From Cohnella sp. OV330 (GTDB lineage: Bacteria > Bacillota > Bacilli > Paenibacillales > Paenibacillaceae), in the NCBI RefSeq assembly GCF_900112065.1, contig NZ_FOKE01000002.1:62001-126000 (forward strand): a DNA stretch of 64,000 bases, in the 5' to 3' direction. Within the stretch, counting starts at the first letter, position 1, and every line of letters starts with the position of its first letter. The position numbers and the translations under genes are program-made. Below the pieces are notes generated by a model, which did no database searches, was not told where the DNA came from, and was given only the letters and a program-made list of their open reading frames with translations. Positions 25,777 through 35,059 of the stretch are shown here, one piece after another.

Positions 25777-26913
25777 TCAATTTTGCATGATAAAGTCCCG
25801 CGCGACGCTCTCGTCCTCGTTGTACACTTTCAAAATCTCGTACCGCGTATTCCGCTGCGCAGGGATCTTTCCTGCCTCGCGGATCAGCTTCAGGATGAGT
25901 TCGATATTAACCTTGTGCGTGGTGCCTGCGGCCGAGACGACGTTTTCTTCCATCATCGTACTGCCGAAGTCGTTGCAGCCGTAGGTGAGCGACAGCTTGC
26001 CGACCTCCGGCCCCATCGTAACCCAGGACGACTGGAAGTTGTCGATGTTGTCGAGCGCGATGCGGCTGATCGCCAGCGTCTTCAGGTACTCTTCCGGCGT
26101 CGCCTTCTCGCGCTTCATGTTCGTATTGTCCGGCTGGAACGTCCACGGGATAAACGCCAGGAAGCCCTTGGACGGATAGCCGTTGTTCAGGCATTCGTCC
26201 TGCGCTTCGCGCACCCGCAGCAGATGCAGCGCCCGCTCCTCCATCGATTCGCCGAAGCCGATGACCATCGTCGCGGTCGTGTTCATGCCGATCTTGTGCG
26301 CGGTCGTCATGACGTCCATCCAGTCGCGCCAGGAGCCCTTCAGCCGGCTGATCTTCTTGCGCGTGCGATCGTCCAAAATCTCCGCGCCGCCGCCGGGCAG
26401 CGAGTCGAGTCCGGCTTCGTGGATCTGCCGAATGACCTCTTCGAGCGACAAGCCGTCCGAAACGTCCTTCATCTTGTGAATCTCCGCAGGGGAGAACGAG
26501 TGCATCGTGATATCGGGGAAACGTGCCTTGATCTTGCGCAGCAAGTCCAGGTAATAGCCGAACTTCAGGTTCGGGTTCGTGCCGCCCTGCATCAGAATCT
26601 CGGTGCCGCCGACGTCGACCGTTTCCTGAATCTTTTGCAAAATCAGTTCGTCCGGCAGCACGTAGCCCTCGTTGGAGCCCGGCGCGCGGTAGAAAGCGCA
26701 AAAACGGCAGTATACGTCGCAAATATTCGTATAATTCACGTTGCGGCCAACGACGAAAGTAGTGATCGGGTCCGGGTGGCGGCGCAGCATCAGCTCATTC
26801 GCTGCCGCTCCCATTTTCTCGATCTCGTCCGACTCGAACAGCTTGACGACATCTTCCAATTCCAAGCGCTGGCCTTGCAGCGCGCGTGATAGTATTCCAT
26901 CCACCGCACTCAT
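25777..26913 (-). CDS. mqnC: Cyclic dehypoxanthinyl futalosine synthase (radical SAM)
   Basis: 378-residue radical SAM enzyme that cyclises dehypoxanthine futalosine in the futalosine route to menaquinone. The 4Fe-4S cluster ligands are Cys65, Cys69 and Cys72 in CDVYCRFC. Family signatures are EILMQGGTNPNLKFGYYLDL, LPGGGAEIL and FIPWTFQPDNT. The ATG has a GGAGG-like site. No other futalosine genes are in the window. Menaquinone genes of this pathway are often scattered, so the solitary position is not odd. MqnE is a relative, but the QGGTNPNLK pattern favours MqnC. Confidence 0.9.
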   Translation of the reverse strand: MSAVDGILSRALQGQRLELEDVVKLFESDEIEKMGAAANELMLRRHPDPITTFVVGRNVNYTNICDVYCRFCAFYRAPGSNEGYVLPDELILQKIQETVDVGGTEILMQGGTNPNLKFGYYLDLLRKIKARFPDITMHSFSPAEIHKMKDVSDGLSLEEVIRQIHEAGLDSLPGGGAEILDDRTRKKISRLKGSWRDWMDVMTTAHKIGMNTTATMVIGFGESMEERALHLLRVREAQDECLNNGYPSKGFLAFIPWTFQPDNTNMKREKATPEEYLKTLAISRIALDNIDNFQSSWVTMGPEVGKLSLTYGCNDFGSTMMEENVVSAAGTTHKVNIELILKLIREAGKIPAQRNTRYEILKVYNEDESVARDFIMQN

Positions 26914-27026
26914 CGTTCAAGCCTCCTTCATTATGCTTTTATTCTAACGCTGTTCGCCGTCCTTGTCATGCATTTCTTTGTGAAATAAATCACGATTAAT
27001 GCCGAATAAAAAGGTGCTCCCCATAA

Positions 27027-28409
27027 TCAGGAAGCAACCAGGCCGCGCCGAATTTGTATCCGTTCCTTCATCTCTTGGAAAATGCCGCGCTCATGCTCGT
27101 GCATAAGCGGATTCGGGCGCGCGAAATAGTAGCCTTGCCCCATACTCACGTTCAGCCGGAAAAGCACGTCCGCTTCTTCCTCGCGCTCGACGCCTTCGGC
27201 CACGACGTCGCAGTTCATCTCTTCGGCGGCGGTCACGATCGCGCGCAGCAGGCTCTCCTTGACCTTGTACCGGTCCACGAACTGGATGACCGAGCGATCG
27301 ATCTTGATCAGCTCCGGCATCAGCTCGCCGATCCACTGCAGGCTCGAGTATCCCGATCCGGCATCGTCGATCGCGAAGCGGTATCCCTTCTCGCGGAATC
27401 GGTCCAGTATCCGGGACATCTCCGCAAGATCGTGGATCTCGTGGCGCTCGGTGATCTCAAGCACGATCTGTCCGGGAGACAGCGACGGATGACGCTCCAG
27501 GCATTGCTCCAGATGCGCCATGAACAACGGATGCGCCAATGTCACCGGCGTGACGTTCAGAAAGACGGGCTCGCAAATGCGCCGGCTTGCGATCTCGTCC
27601 AAAGCATGCCGTACCACGATAAATTCAAGCTTGCTGAGCAGCTTGCTCTGGCCCGCAAAGCGGAACAACTCGTCCGGCATATGGAACACGCTCGCGGCGG
27701 GTCCGCGCGTCAGGATCTCCCAGCCGTACACGTCGCCGCTCCTAAGGTCCATGATCGGCTGCGCCAGCACCGAGATCCGGCCCTCGGCCAGAATCTCGTC
27801 GAGCTGTCTGCGCGCTTCGATCACCTGCGGCGTGACGGCTCCCGTTGCGAGCGCCAACGCGAAGTCGAACGTCTCCTTGAGCACCGCCGCCGCATTCGGG
27901 TCGCAATCCCACGAAGCGCTCGATACGGGCACGTACGTGCCCGTCAACTGCCATTGCTCCGCGGCTTCAGGCATGACGGCGGCGGTGCCGCCTTCGAAGG
28001 CGTGCCGCAGCAGCTCCAGCCTGCGGAACAGCGCGACGGGCACGAACGACTCGTCCGGATCCTGCGGCGCGCTGACGAGCACGACGTAATCCTGCGGGCC
28101 GTACTGGTCCATGCCGATCAGCTCGCGCGAGCCGAACTGCTCGCGAGCGAGCATCGTCAACTGCTTCCGGCTGGCGGCGGACAGTCTCTTTTCTTCCTCC
28201 CGGCTATGCTGCCGATGCTCGGGATCGGACTTGCTCTCCCAGCGGTACAAGGCTAAAAAGCAGGCTTCTCCGCGACCGAGACGCCGCCTTAGAAGAGATA
28301 GGATCGGCCGTCGGATCGTAAAATCCGGCGGGAAGGCGTTCAACCGGCCATCCGGAAGAAATGCCTTGGCAATCATCTTAAATCTCTCAAGCAGCATCGT
28401 CGCGGTCAC
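27027..28409 (-). CDS. EAL-domain protein (c-di-GMP phosphodiesterase-like)
   Basis: 460 residues. The N-terminal half (1-200) has no recognised motif and may be a sensory or degenerate module. The C-terminal EAL domain has EIL in place of the EAL triplet (YGWEILTRG, about residue 231), EITERHE, AIDDAGSGYSSLQW (the DDFG-like metal site), ELIKIDRSVI and VVAEGVEREEEADVL. The retained Glu, Asp and Lys residues suggest hydrolysis of cyclic di-GMP, although activity cannot be proven from sequence. No signal peptide or membrane segment is seen. The start may be GTG at 28409 or ATG at 28397. Confidence 0.85.
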   Translation of the reverse strand: MTATMLLERFKMIAKAFLPDGRLNAFPPDFTIRRPILSLLRRRLGRGEACFLALYRWESKSDPEHRQHSREEEKRLSAASRKQLTMLAREQFGSRELIGMDQYGPQDYVVLVSAPQDPDESFVPVALFRRLELLRHAFEGGTAAVMPEAAEQWQLTGTYVPVSSASWDCDPNAAAVLKETFDFALALATGAVTPQVIEARRQLDEILAEGRISVLAQPIMDLRSGDVYGWEILTRGPAASVFHMPDELFRFAGQSKLLSKLEFIVVRHALDEIASRRICEPVFLNVTPVTLAHPLFMAHLEQCLERHPSLSPGQIVLEITERHEIHDLAEMSRILDRFREKGYRFAIDDAGSGYSSLQWIGELMPELIKIDRSVIQFVDRYKVKESLLRAIVTAAEEMNCDVVAEGVEREEEADVLFRLNVSMGQGYYFARPNPLMHEHERGIFQEMKERIQIRRGLVAS

Positions 28410-28530
28410 GTCCTCGCCTGCCTTGTCTTTTCGAATGTCGAATATTGTTATTTTATCACGAATCGGAAGGCTCGGAAAGGCGAATTATGGAAACCGGGTT
28501 CCAACCGCCAAAGCGCTCGCGAAGCCTTAG

Positions 28531-29700
28531 TCAAGCCTCCAACGCTTGCGCCAGATCGCGGATCAGATCGTCGATATCCTCGAGCCCGACCGAATACCGC
28601 ACGAGTCCGTCTGTAATGCCCCGGGCCGCCCTTACCTCCGCCGGCATCGCGGCATGGGACATCATGGCCGGATAGGATAGGATGCTCTCGACCGCTCCGA
28701 GGCTGACCGCCACGATCGGAATGCGTACTTTGCCGAGCAGCCTCCGCGCCTTCTCCCCGCTCCCCGCATCGAACGAGACGACGGCGCCGTAGCCTTGCGA
28801 TTGCCTTTCGTGAATTTCTTTGCCCGGATGTCCGTCAAGCCCCGGGTAATAGACGCGCGCCACGCCCGGATGCTCGCTCAGCCACTGCGCCAGCTTGCGC
28901 GCGCTGCGTTCGCTCGCTTCCATGCGTACCTGCAGCGTCTTCATGCCCCGCATGAGCAGCCAGCTCTCCTGCGTGCCGAGCACCGTCCCCAAGCCGTTCT
29001 GCAGCGCCTTAACCCGCCGGCCGAGCTCTTCGTCGGCCGTGACGATCAAGCCAGCGAGCACGTCGCTGTGGCCGCCCAAAAACTTGGTCGCGCTATGTAT
29101 CACCAGATCGACGCCGAGCTCGATCGGACGCTGATGGTAAGGCGTCATGAACGTATTGTCGAGCATCGTGAGCAGCTCCTGCTCCTTGGCCCAAGCGGAG
29201 ATCCGCGCGATATCGGTGATCTTGAGCGTCGGGTTGGACGGCGTCTCCATGAACAGCGCCTTCGTGTTCGGCCTGCGCGCCGCGACGACTTGCTCGAAGT
29301 CCGTCATGTCGACGAAGGTGGATTCGATCGCCAGCCGGCTCAGCACGGTCGTCAACAGGCGGTAAGTGCCGCCGTATACATCCTCCGTGACGATGACGTG
29401 GTCGCCTGCCGAGAGGAGCAGAAAAGCGGTGGAGATCGCGGACATGCCGGAGGAGAACGCGAATCCGCGCGTTCCGCCTTCGAGCAGCGCGATGTAAGAC
29501 TCCAGCGCTTCGCGGGTCGGATTGCCCGAGCGGCTGTAGTCGTGCTTCGGCGGCTGCTCCAGATCGAAGTGATGGAACGTCGATGCCTGGTAGATCGGTA
29601 CGCTGGAAGCCCCGGTCGCCTCGTCGATCTCCGCCCCGAAGTGGATTAGCTTGGTCGCGAATTCGCGGTCTCCCGCGTGCCGGTCGTTCGGATGCGTCAC
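28531..29700 (-). CDS. metC: Cystathionine beta-lyase
   Basis: 389-residue PLP enzyme of the Cys/Met metabolism family that converts cystathionine to homocysteine. Signatures: YSRSGNPTREALESYIALLE, GFAFSSGMSAIS, and the PLP-binding Lys in LVIHSATKFLGGHSD. The start is GTG at 29700, overlapping the metI stop by four bases (GTGA) and preceded by GGAGGGGAG; an open frame further 5' is out of context. MetC is called over MetI because it is second in the metI-metC pair and resembles B. subtilis MetC in length; the two paralogues are close and the split is by position. Confidence 0.9.
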   Translation of the reverse strand: MTHPNDRHAGDREFATKLIHFGAEIDEATGASSVPIYQASTFHHFDLEQPPKHDYSRSGNPTREALESYIALLEGGTRGFAFSSGMSAISTAFLLLSAGDHVIVTEDVYGGTYRLLTTVLSRLAIESTFVDMTDFEQVVAARRPNTKALFMETPSNPTLKITDIARISAWAKEQELLTMLDNTFMTPYHQRPIELGVDLVIHSATKFLGGHSDVLAGLIVTADEELGRRVKALQNGLGTVLGTQESWLLMRGMKTLQVRMEASERSARKLAQWLSEHPGVARVYYPGLDGHPGKEIHERQSQGYGAVVSFDAGSGEKARRLLGKVRIPIVAVSLGAVESILSYPAMMSHAAMPAEVRAARGITDGLVRYSVGLEDIDDLIRDLAQALEA

Positions 29701-30863
29701 GCGCGCTCCCCTCCGATCTCGGCCGTCGCGGCCTCGATGGCCTGTCCCAGATCGCCGATCAGATCGTCGATATGCTCGATGCCGACGGAGAAGCGAAGCA
29801 GGCGGTCGTCCACGCCAACCTTCCGGCGGATCTCCTCGGGGATGTCGGCATGCGTCTGCACGGCCGGGTACGTCAGCAGCGACTCGACGCCGCCGAGGCT
29901 CTCCGCGAACGCGATCAGGCGCAAATGCCGCAAGATCGGCTCGATCGTGCGGGCGTCCTTCATGCGGAAGGAGAAGATGCCCGTGCTGCCCGAGGCCTGG
30001 CGCTTCTGGACCTCGTGGCCGGGATGGTCTGACAGCGCCGGATGATAGACGGATTCGACCGCAGGGTGAGCGGTGAGCCATTCCGCCAGCTTGACCGAGT
30101 TGAATTCGTGCCGCTCCATGCGCAGCGCCAGCGTCTTCATGCCCCGCATCAGCAGCCAGGAATCCTGCGGACCGAGCACCGCGCCGATGGAGTTGTGGAG
30201 GAATGCCATCTCGTCGGACAATGCCTGTCCCTTCGTGACGATCAATCCCGCCAGCACGTCGTTGTGACCGCCCAAGTACTTCGTCGCGCTATGAATGACG
30301 ATATCGGCGCCGAGCTCGATCGGACGCTGGAGATACGGCGTGAGCAGCGTATTGTCGACGATCGTCAGCAGCCCGTGCACCTTGGCCCAGGACGCGACCG
30401 CGGCGATGTCCGTGATCATCATGAGCGGATTGGTCGGCGTCTCGATGAGCACGGCGCGGGTCGCCGGCGTACGAAGCGATTCGAGCGCATCCAGATCGTT
30501 CGTATCCACGTAAGAGGCGGTCACGCCGAAACGGGACATGATCATCTCGAGCAGGCGGTAGGTCCCGCCATACAGGTCGAGGGAGACGATCAGGTGGTCG
30601 CCTTGCTTAAAAAGGGCGAAAATCGTCTGAAGCGCGGCCATGCCGGAGCTGCAGGCGAACCCGCGGTCCCCGCTCTCGAGCTGCGCGGCGGCTTCCTCGA
30701 GGACGGCTCTCGTCGGGCTCTTCGTGCGGGCATAGTCGAAGCCCGTGCTCTGTCCGAGCTTGGGGTGGCGGAACGCGGTCGCTTGGTAGACCGGGAAGCT
30801 CACGGCGCCGGTCGCGGGATCCTCCTGCGAACCGATCTGGGCAAGGCGGCTTTCGATTTTCAT
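29697..30863 (-). CDS. metI: Cystathionine gamma-synthase / O-acetylhomoserine thiolyase
   Basis: 388-residue PLP enzyme that joins O-acetylhomoserine with cysteine (or sulfide). Signatures: FDYARTKSPTRAVLEEAAAQ, GFACSSGMAALQTIF and the PLP Lys in IVIHSATKYLGGHND. The ATG at 30863 has ATGGAGGA eight bases upstream; the longer frame to 30947 lacks support. It overlaps metC and follows metA by about 119 bases. All three lie under the SAM riboswitch upstream of metA and provide the steps from homoserine to homocysteine. Confidence 0.9.
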   Translation of the reverse strand: MKIESRLAQIGSQEDPATGAVSFPVYQATAFRHPKLGQSTGFDYARTKSPTRAVLEEAAAQLESGDRGFACSSGMAALQTIFALFKQGDHLIVSLDLYGGTYRLLEMIMSRFGVTASYVDTNDLDALESLRTPATRAVLIETPTNPLMMITDIAAVASWAKVHGLLTIVDNTLLTPYLQRPIELGADIVIHSATKYLGGHNDVLAGLIVTKGQALSDEMAFLHNSIGAVLGPQDSWLLMRGMKTLALRMERHEFNSVKLAEWLTAHPAVESVYHPALSDHPGHEVQKRQASGSTGIFSFRMKDARTIEPILRHLRLIAFAESLGGVESLLTYPAVQTHADIPEEIRRKVGVDDRLLRFSVGIEHIDDLIGDLGQAIEAATAEIGGERA

Positions 30864-30982
30864 GAATAAGATTCCTCCATCGTCATAGGTTGGGCGCCTG
30901 GCGCCGGCGGACTTGCGATCGATCGCGATCTTTCCTTCTATGAGCATGAATGCTTATTATGCAGCTCTTGCGGTTCCTCCGC

Positions 30983-31900
30983 TCAGATGCCCGCGCCAAG
31001 ATCGTACGGCGTTTCCTGGTATACATAATAGTTCAACCAGTTGGAATACAGCAGGTTCGCGTGCGCGCGCCACGTCGACAGGGGCATTTTGGACGGATCG
31101 TCTTTCGGAAAATAATTTTTCGGCACGTCGATCCGAAGCCCCTTCGCCTTGTCGCGATCGTACTCCCACTTCAGCGAGTTCGGGTCGTATTCGGAATGTC
31201 CGGTCACGAAAATCTGCTTGCCCCCGCGCGACGCCACGATGTACACGCCCGCTTCCTCGGATTCGGCCCAAACCTCGAGCTGCTGCACTTTGTCGATATC
31301 TTCGCGCCTCACCTCGGTATGCCTGGACTGCGGCACGTAGAACATCTCGTCGAACCCGCGCAGCAGAGGCACGTTGCGCTTCGAGATCGTATGCGGGAAA
31401 ACGCCGAACAGCTTCTCCTCGAGCGGAAGCTTCGGCACGCCGAAGTGGTGATACAGTCCGGCTTGGGCCGCCCAACATATATGGAAGGTCGAGGTTACGT
31501 ACTTGGCGCTCCAATCCATGATGTCCTTCAGCTCTTCCCAATAGTTGACCTCTTCGAATGGCAGCGTCTCGACGGGCGCTCCCGTGATGATTAGACCGTC
31601 GTAGCGCTGATGGGCGATCTCGTCGAACGTCTTGTAAAAGCTCTCCAGGTGCTCGGAAGACGTGTTTTTGGACGTATGGGTTTTCGGATGGAGGAGCACC
31701 ACCTCCACCTGCAGCGGCGTATTTCCGATCAGGCGCAGCAGCTGCGTTTCGGTCGTTTCCTTCGTCGGCATCAAATTCAGTATCGCGATCCGCAGCGGCC
31801 GAATATCCTGATGGTAGGCGACGCTTTCGTCCATGACGAATATGTTTTCTCCGGCCAGCGTCTCTTTGGCGGGCAGATTGTCGGGTACCTTGATGGGCAT
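30983..31900 (-). CDS. metA: Homoserine O-acetyltransferase (MetA family)
   Basis: 305-residue acyltransferase that activates homoserine at the start of methionine synthesis. Catalytic Cys142 is in [12 protein letters not shown]; the His and Glu of the triad are in FVTGHSEYD. Position 111 is Glu (ITGAPVE), the residue that selects acetyl-CoA in Bacillus MetA, whereas E. coli has Gly and uses succinyl-CoA. The ATG at 31900 has AGGAGTGAT upstream; the frame extends 10 codons further without a ribosome site. Transcription is controlled by the S-box just upstream. Confidence 0.95.
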   Translation of the reverse strand: MPIKVPDNLPAKETLAGENIFVMDESVAYHQDIRPLRIAILNLMPTKETTETQLLRLIGNTPLQVEVVLLHPKTHTSKNTSSEHLESFYKTFDEIAHQRYDGLIITGAPVETLPFEEVNYWEELKDIMDWSAKYVTSTFHICWAAQAGLYHHFGVPKLPLEEKLFGVFPHTISKRNVPLLRGFDEMFYVPQSRHTEVRREDIDKVQQLEVWAESEEAGVYIVASRGGKQIFVTGHSEYDPNSLKWEYDRDKAKGLRIDVPKNYFPKDDPSKMPLSTWRAHANLLYSNWLNYYVYQETPYDLGAGI

Positions 31901-31933
31901 AATATCACTCCTGTTCAGGTGTGTTGGCAAAAC

Positions 31934-32110
31934 AAAAGACCCGCTTTCGTCGGAAAGGGGTCGTCGTTAACAAACGGTTACGCGATCGCCTCTCTCATCT
32001 CCCAGAAACGTCCGCAAACGGACGTCATCGCAAGAATTAGCACCGTGCGTACGCTACGCCGGTTGCCGGGCTTCATCGGGCTAGTCCCTCCGCCTGCTCT
32101 TGATAAGATG
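31934..32110 (-). promoter_or_regulatory. SAM-I (S-box) riboswitch upstream of metA-metI-metC
   Basis: On the minus strand the leader starts CTTATCAAGAGCAGGCGGAG, then GGACTAGCCCGATGAAGCC, CGGCAACC, GGTGCTAATTCTTGCG and GGGAGATGAGAG. These are the conserved blocks of the S-box aptamer. The expression platform is a terminator, GACCCCTTTCC / AAGCGGGTC, with a T run at 31937-31934. S-adenosylmethionine binding should terminate transcription before metA, so the operon is off when methionine is plentiful. Confidence 0.95.
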
Positions 32111-32116
32111 GGCAAA

Positions 32117-32145
32117 ACTATTCGGTTGTATGGGTTAAACTACAA
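32117..32145 (-). promoter_or_regulatory. Possible promoter of the metA operon
   Basis: On the minus strand, TTGTAG (32145-32140) and AATAGT (32122-32117) are 17 bases apart and sit immediately upstream of the S-box. Both hexamers are weak, so the call rests mainly on position. Confidence 0.35.
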
Positions 32146-32204
32146 TTAATGTAACCGATCGGCCCGCTTCCGTCAAGCGCCTGGACTGCCGCTCGAAATT
32201 GTCC

Positions 32205-32233
32205 TTGAAAGGGATGAAGCGGAGGATTATACT
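32205..32233 (+). promoter_or_regulatory. corA promoter
   Basis: TTGAAA (32205-32210) and TATACT (32228-32233) are 17 bases apart and match the sigma-A consensus well. The predicted start near 32240 gives an untranslated leader of about 280 bases before corA. Apart from a 33-codon open frame, I recognise no known riboswitch class in that leader. Confidence 0.65.
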
Positions 32234-32308
32234 TAACACGGATTGCGCCCGGACAGGGCAAATTCGAAGCTAAGCATCGATCCGAAAAACGGAAGGGGGG
32301 AGCCGGTC

Positions 32309-32410
32309 ATGGAAGGAGATCATCCTGGGCCAAGTCGCACTTCAAGACGCATTGCCGCAGGACGAGAGTCCGCCACCGAAGCCCCGCGCTTGCCCGGCTC
32401 CGCCGAGTAA
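32309..32410 (+). CDS. Possible 33-residue leader peptide upstream of corA
   Basis: ATG at 32309 is preceded by GGGGGGAG at a good spacing and opens 33 codons (MEGDHPGPSRTSRRIAAGRE and on to GSAE) ending at TAA 32408-32410, about 112 bases before corA. Composition is Arg/Ala/Pro/Ser rich and hydrophilic, with no membrane helix. It could be a regulatory upstream open frame; leader peptides control Mg transporters in enterobacteria, but that is analogy only. It may equally be chance. Confidence 0.3.
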   Translation: MEGDHPGPSRTSRRIAAGRESATEAPRLPGSAE

Positions 32411-32522
32411 ACCCCTTCGCGCGCGGATGTTCGCCCTGCATAATACGACAGCGCCGTACCCATGCGCCTCCTACAGGCGCGCCGGACGGCGCTTAAGCCG
32501 ATTATGACAAGGAGCGATAACC

Positions 32523-33458
32523 ATGAAAATCCGCCTGGTCCGTCAAGGCGTATTCACGCCTGTTGAAGATATCACCGAAACGCTTATTCCGCCGGAGGAA
32601 GGCTTTTACTGGATCGACGCGGACATCGACGATCTGGTCGTCTTGCAGCCGCTGTTCGGCATCCACGATCTGGCCGTCGAAGACTGTATGACCGAGGAAG
32701 AGCAGCGCCCCAAGCTCGAGGTTTACGAGAGCCATTATTTCCTGGTCATCAACAGCATCCGGTTCGACGACGAGGAGATTTTCCTCCGCGCCCTGAACGT
32801 CTTCCTGGGACGGCACTATCTCATCACCGTCACCCGCCAGAAGATCAACGAGCTGCGCAGCATCAAGCCGATTCTCTGGGAGCAGGAGGTCAACACCGCC
32901 GACCGCTTGATGTACCATCTCGTCGATATCGTCGTCGACAACTATTTCTCCGTCGGCGACCGGATCGAAGCCCGCATCGAGCAGCTCGAAGAGGATATTC
33001 TGATGCACACCAAGAAGTCCCATCTGACCGAGATCATCGGTCTGCGAAGCGAGATTCTGTGGCTCAAGAAAGTGCTGGGACCGCAGCGCGACGTCATCGC
33101 CACGCTGAACAAGCGGGATCTCAGGCTCATCGATCATCAGCTGCAAAAGTACTTTATCGACATTCACGAAAATGCCGTCAAAATATACGAAACGTTCGAA
33201 ACGTACCGGGACCTGATGGGCAACTTGCGCGAAGCCTATCAGTCCAGCGTCGCCAACCGGGCCAACGAGATCATGCGCGTGTTCACGGCGCTGACGACGA
33301 TCTTTATGCCCCTCACCTTCCTTACCGGGGTGTACGGCATGAACTTCGATTACATTCCCGGCATGCACGACCAGTACGGATCCGTGGTGCTGCTGTGCAT
33401 CATGATCGGTCTTGGCTTCGGCATGTTCTATATCTTCCGGAAGAAGGATTGGCTATGA
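32523..33458 (+). CDS. corA: CorA-family magnesium/cobalt transporter
   Basis: 311-residue divalent cation channel. A large acidic cytosolic domain with long helices (residues about 1-245) is followed by two C-terminal membrane helices. The signature GMN lies in VYGMNFDYIPGM (about 272-274) at the end of the first helix, where it forms the selectivity mouth. The C-terminus is basic (FRKKDWL). The ATG has AAGGAG upstream. It is monocistronic and ends at a bidirectional terminator. Mg uptake is the likely role. Confidence 0.95.
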   Translation: MKIRLVRQGVFTPVEDITETLIPPEEGFYWIDADIDDLVVLQPLFGIHDLAVEDCMTEEEQRPKLEVYESHYFLVINSIRFDDEEIFLRALNVFLGRHYLITVTRQKINELRSIKPILWEQEVNTADRLMYHLVDIVVDNYFSVGDRIEARIEQLEEDILMHTKKSHLTEIIGLRSEILWLKKVLGPQRDVIATLNKRDLRLIDHQLQKYFIDIHENAVKIYETFETYRDLMGNLREAYQSSVANRANEIMRVFTALTTIFMPLTFLTGVYGMNFDYIPGMHDQYGSVVLLCIMIGLGFGMFYIFRKKDWL

Positions 33459-33481
33459 ACGACGCCGGCCCGTCATCGCAG

Positions 33482-33531
33482 ACAAGGCGCTCCTGATACG
33501 CTGCAGCAGCAGCGAGCGGGAGCGCCTTTGT
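33482..33531. terminator. Bidirectional terminator between corA and MATE gene
   Basis: ACAAGGCGCTCC (33482-33493) and GGAGCGCCTTTGT (33519-33531) form a 10-12 base stem around a 25-base CAG-rich loop between convergent genes. T runs are short, so efficiency is uncertain. Confidence 0.65.
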
Positions 33532-33545
33532 CGTTGAAAGAAAGA

Positions 33546-34931
33546 TTAGACCTGCATGCCGCCCGCCGTCGCCGCCACCGCGACCGCGCCGCGGTCTCCG
33601 CTGTCGGCGAACAGGCCGCGCTTGCGGTGATGCCGCCAACGGAGGTACAGTACGACGCCCCGGATATACTCGTCGAGGATCATGCCCGCGTAAACGCCGT
33701 ACAGTCCCCATCCCAGCTGAATGCCCAACAAATAAGTAAGGCCGACGGACACCAGCCACTGGCTGGGAATCGAGATCTTCATCATATAGCGGCTGTCGCC
33801 GACCGCCACGATCGATTGTCCGAGCGCCATGTTGAGCATCTTGCCCGGCTGCAGGATCAAATTCAGCCACAGGAGTATGATCGCCATATCCACGATCCAC
33901 GGATCGTCCGTGAAAAAGGTAATGATCTGCTTGCGGAATAGGAGCATGAGCGCAGTGTTGAACATGACGAACGCCATGCCGTACCCCATCGCCCGGTACG
34001 CGCTTCGATACGCCTCTCTCAGCCTTCCCTGCCCGAACAGGTAGGCGATCAAGATTTGCACCGCCATCGCGTACGACCACCCGATCGTGAACGCGAACGA
34101 TTCCATCGTATTCATATACGTCCGAGCCGCCAGCTCCTGCGCGCCCATCACGCCGATGATCCCCGTGATCGCGAGCTGCGAGATCTGCCAAGAGCCGCCA
34201 TTGATGCTGAGCGGCCAGCCGATCCGCAAAATCTCCTTCGACTTGCTCCAGTCCGGACGCATGAATTCGCGGAACCCGATCCGGCCGCCGAATGCCGAGC
34301 GGAACACGTAAAGCAGCAGCACGACCGACGCCGCCCGCACGAACAGCGTCGACAGCGCCACGCCGAACAGCCCCCATTTCGGAAAGCCGAGCAGACCGAA
34401 AATAAACAGCGCGTTCAGAAAGATGTGAACGACGTTCATCATGATCGCGATGTACATCGGAGAACGCGTATTGCCGGTGTTGCGGACGGCGGTTGACAGC
34501 GCATTGCCGATAGCCGTAAAGATCATGCCCCCGCCCACGATCGCCATATAATCCTGGGCGAGCGGACGGATATCGTGCGGCATGCCGAGCCATCCGGCGA
34601 ATTGGCTCGCCCCGAATATCATCAGCAGGCTGACGACGAGCCCGATCGCGCCGGTCAGCACGACGGACACGATCGCCAGCTTGCGCGCCTCGTATGCCTC
34701 GCCCGCGCCGAGCCGGTTGGCGATCAAAATGCCCGCGCCGCTCGCGACCAGCATGAAAACGACGATGACCGCATTAAAAAACTGATTGGAAAAGCCGACG
34801 ACGGCCACCGCGTCGTCTGAGATGCGGCTCACCATCAGCGTATCCGACGTTCCGATGGCGAACGCCAGGAACATCTCGATCATTATAGGCCAAGTGAGAC
34901 GGCCGAGCTTCATCTTTTTGTCCAATTCCAT
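33546..34931 (-). CDS. MATE-family efflux transporter
   Basis: 461-residue polytopic membrane protein with twelve predicted helices in two similar halves. The first half starts LTWPIMIEMFLAFAIGTSDT, with GAGILIANRLGAGE. The second starts IGWPLSINGGSWQISQLA, with QILIAYLFGQGR. This is the MATE (NorM/DinF) fold, which exports drugs or metabolites using Na+ or H+. The ATG at 34931 is preceded by GAGGGGCG; an upstream ATG at 34961 is not. It stands alone. The substrate cannot be read from sequence. Confidence 0.92.
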   Translation of the reverse strand: MELDKKMKLGRLTWPIMIEMFLAFAIGTSDTLMVSRISDDAVAVVGFSNQFFNAVIVVFMLVASGAGILIANRLGAGEAYEARKLAIVSVVLTGAIGLVVSLLMIFGASQFAGWLGMPHDIRPLAQDYMAIVGGGMIFTAIGNALSTAVRNTGNTRSPMYIAIMMNVVHIFLNALFIFGLLGFPKWGLFGVALSTLFVRAASVVLLLYVFRSAFGGRIGFREFMRPDWSKSKEILRIGWPLSINGGSWQISQLAITGIIGVMGAQELAARTYMNTMESFAFTIGWSYAMAVQILIAYLFGQGRLREAYRSAYRAMGYGMAFVMFNTALMLLFRKQIITFFTDDPWIVDMAIILLWLNLILQPGKMLNMALGQSIVAVGDSRYMMKISIPSQWLVSVGLTYLLGIQLGWGLYGVYAGMILDEYIRGVVLYLRWRHHRKRGLFADSGDRGAVAVAATAGGMQV

Positions 34932-35059
34932 GTCAGTAAGCGCCCCTCGCCGAACCCGCATGCGTGCCGATTCAATATCCTTGGCATCATATCACGTCCG
35001 GTTCGCCTGCAAAAGGGCGCCTCGCTGTCATGAACGCGGGTTTATGGCGAAATTCGCCC

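Noticed and set aside
28531-30081. 516-residue version of metC
   Set aside because: The N-terminal 127 residues are an out-of-frame read of metI; the GTGA overlap at 29700 with GGAGGGG is the proper start.
32240-32320. ACAGGGCAAA in the corA leader, like the start of a GEMM c-di-GMP riboswitch
   Set aside because: The remaining conserved blocks of that class are not found downstream, so the match is probably chance.
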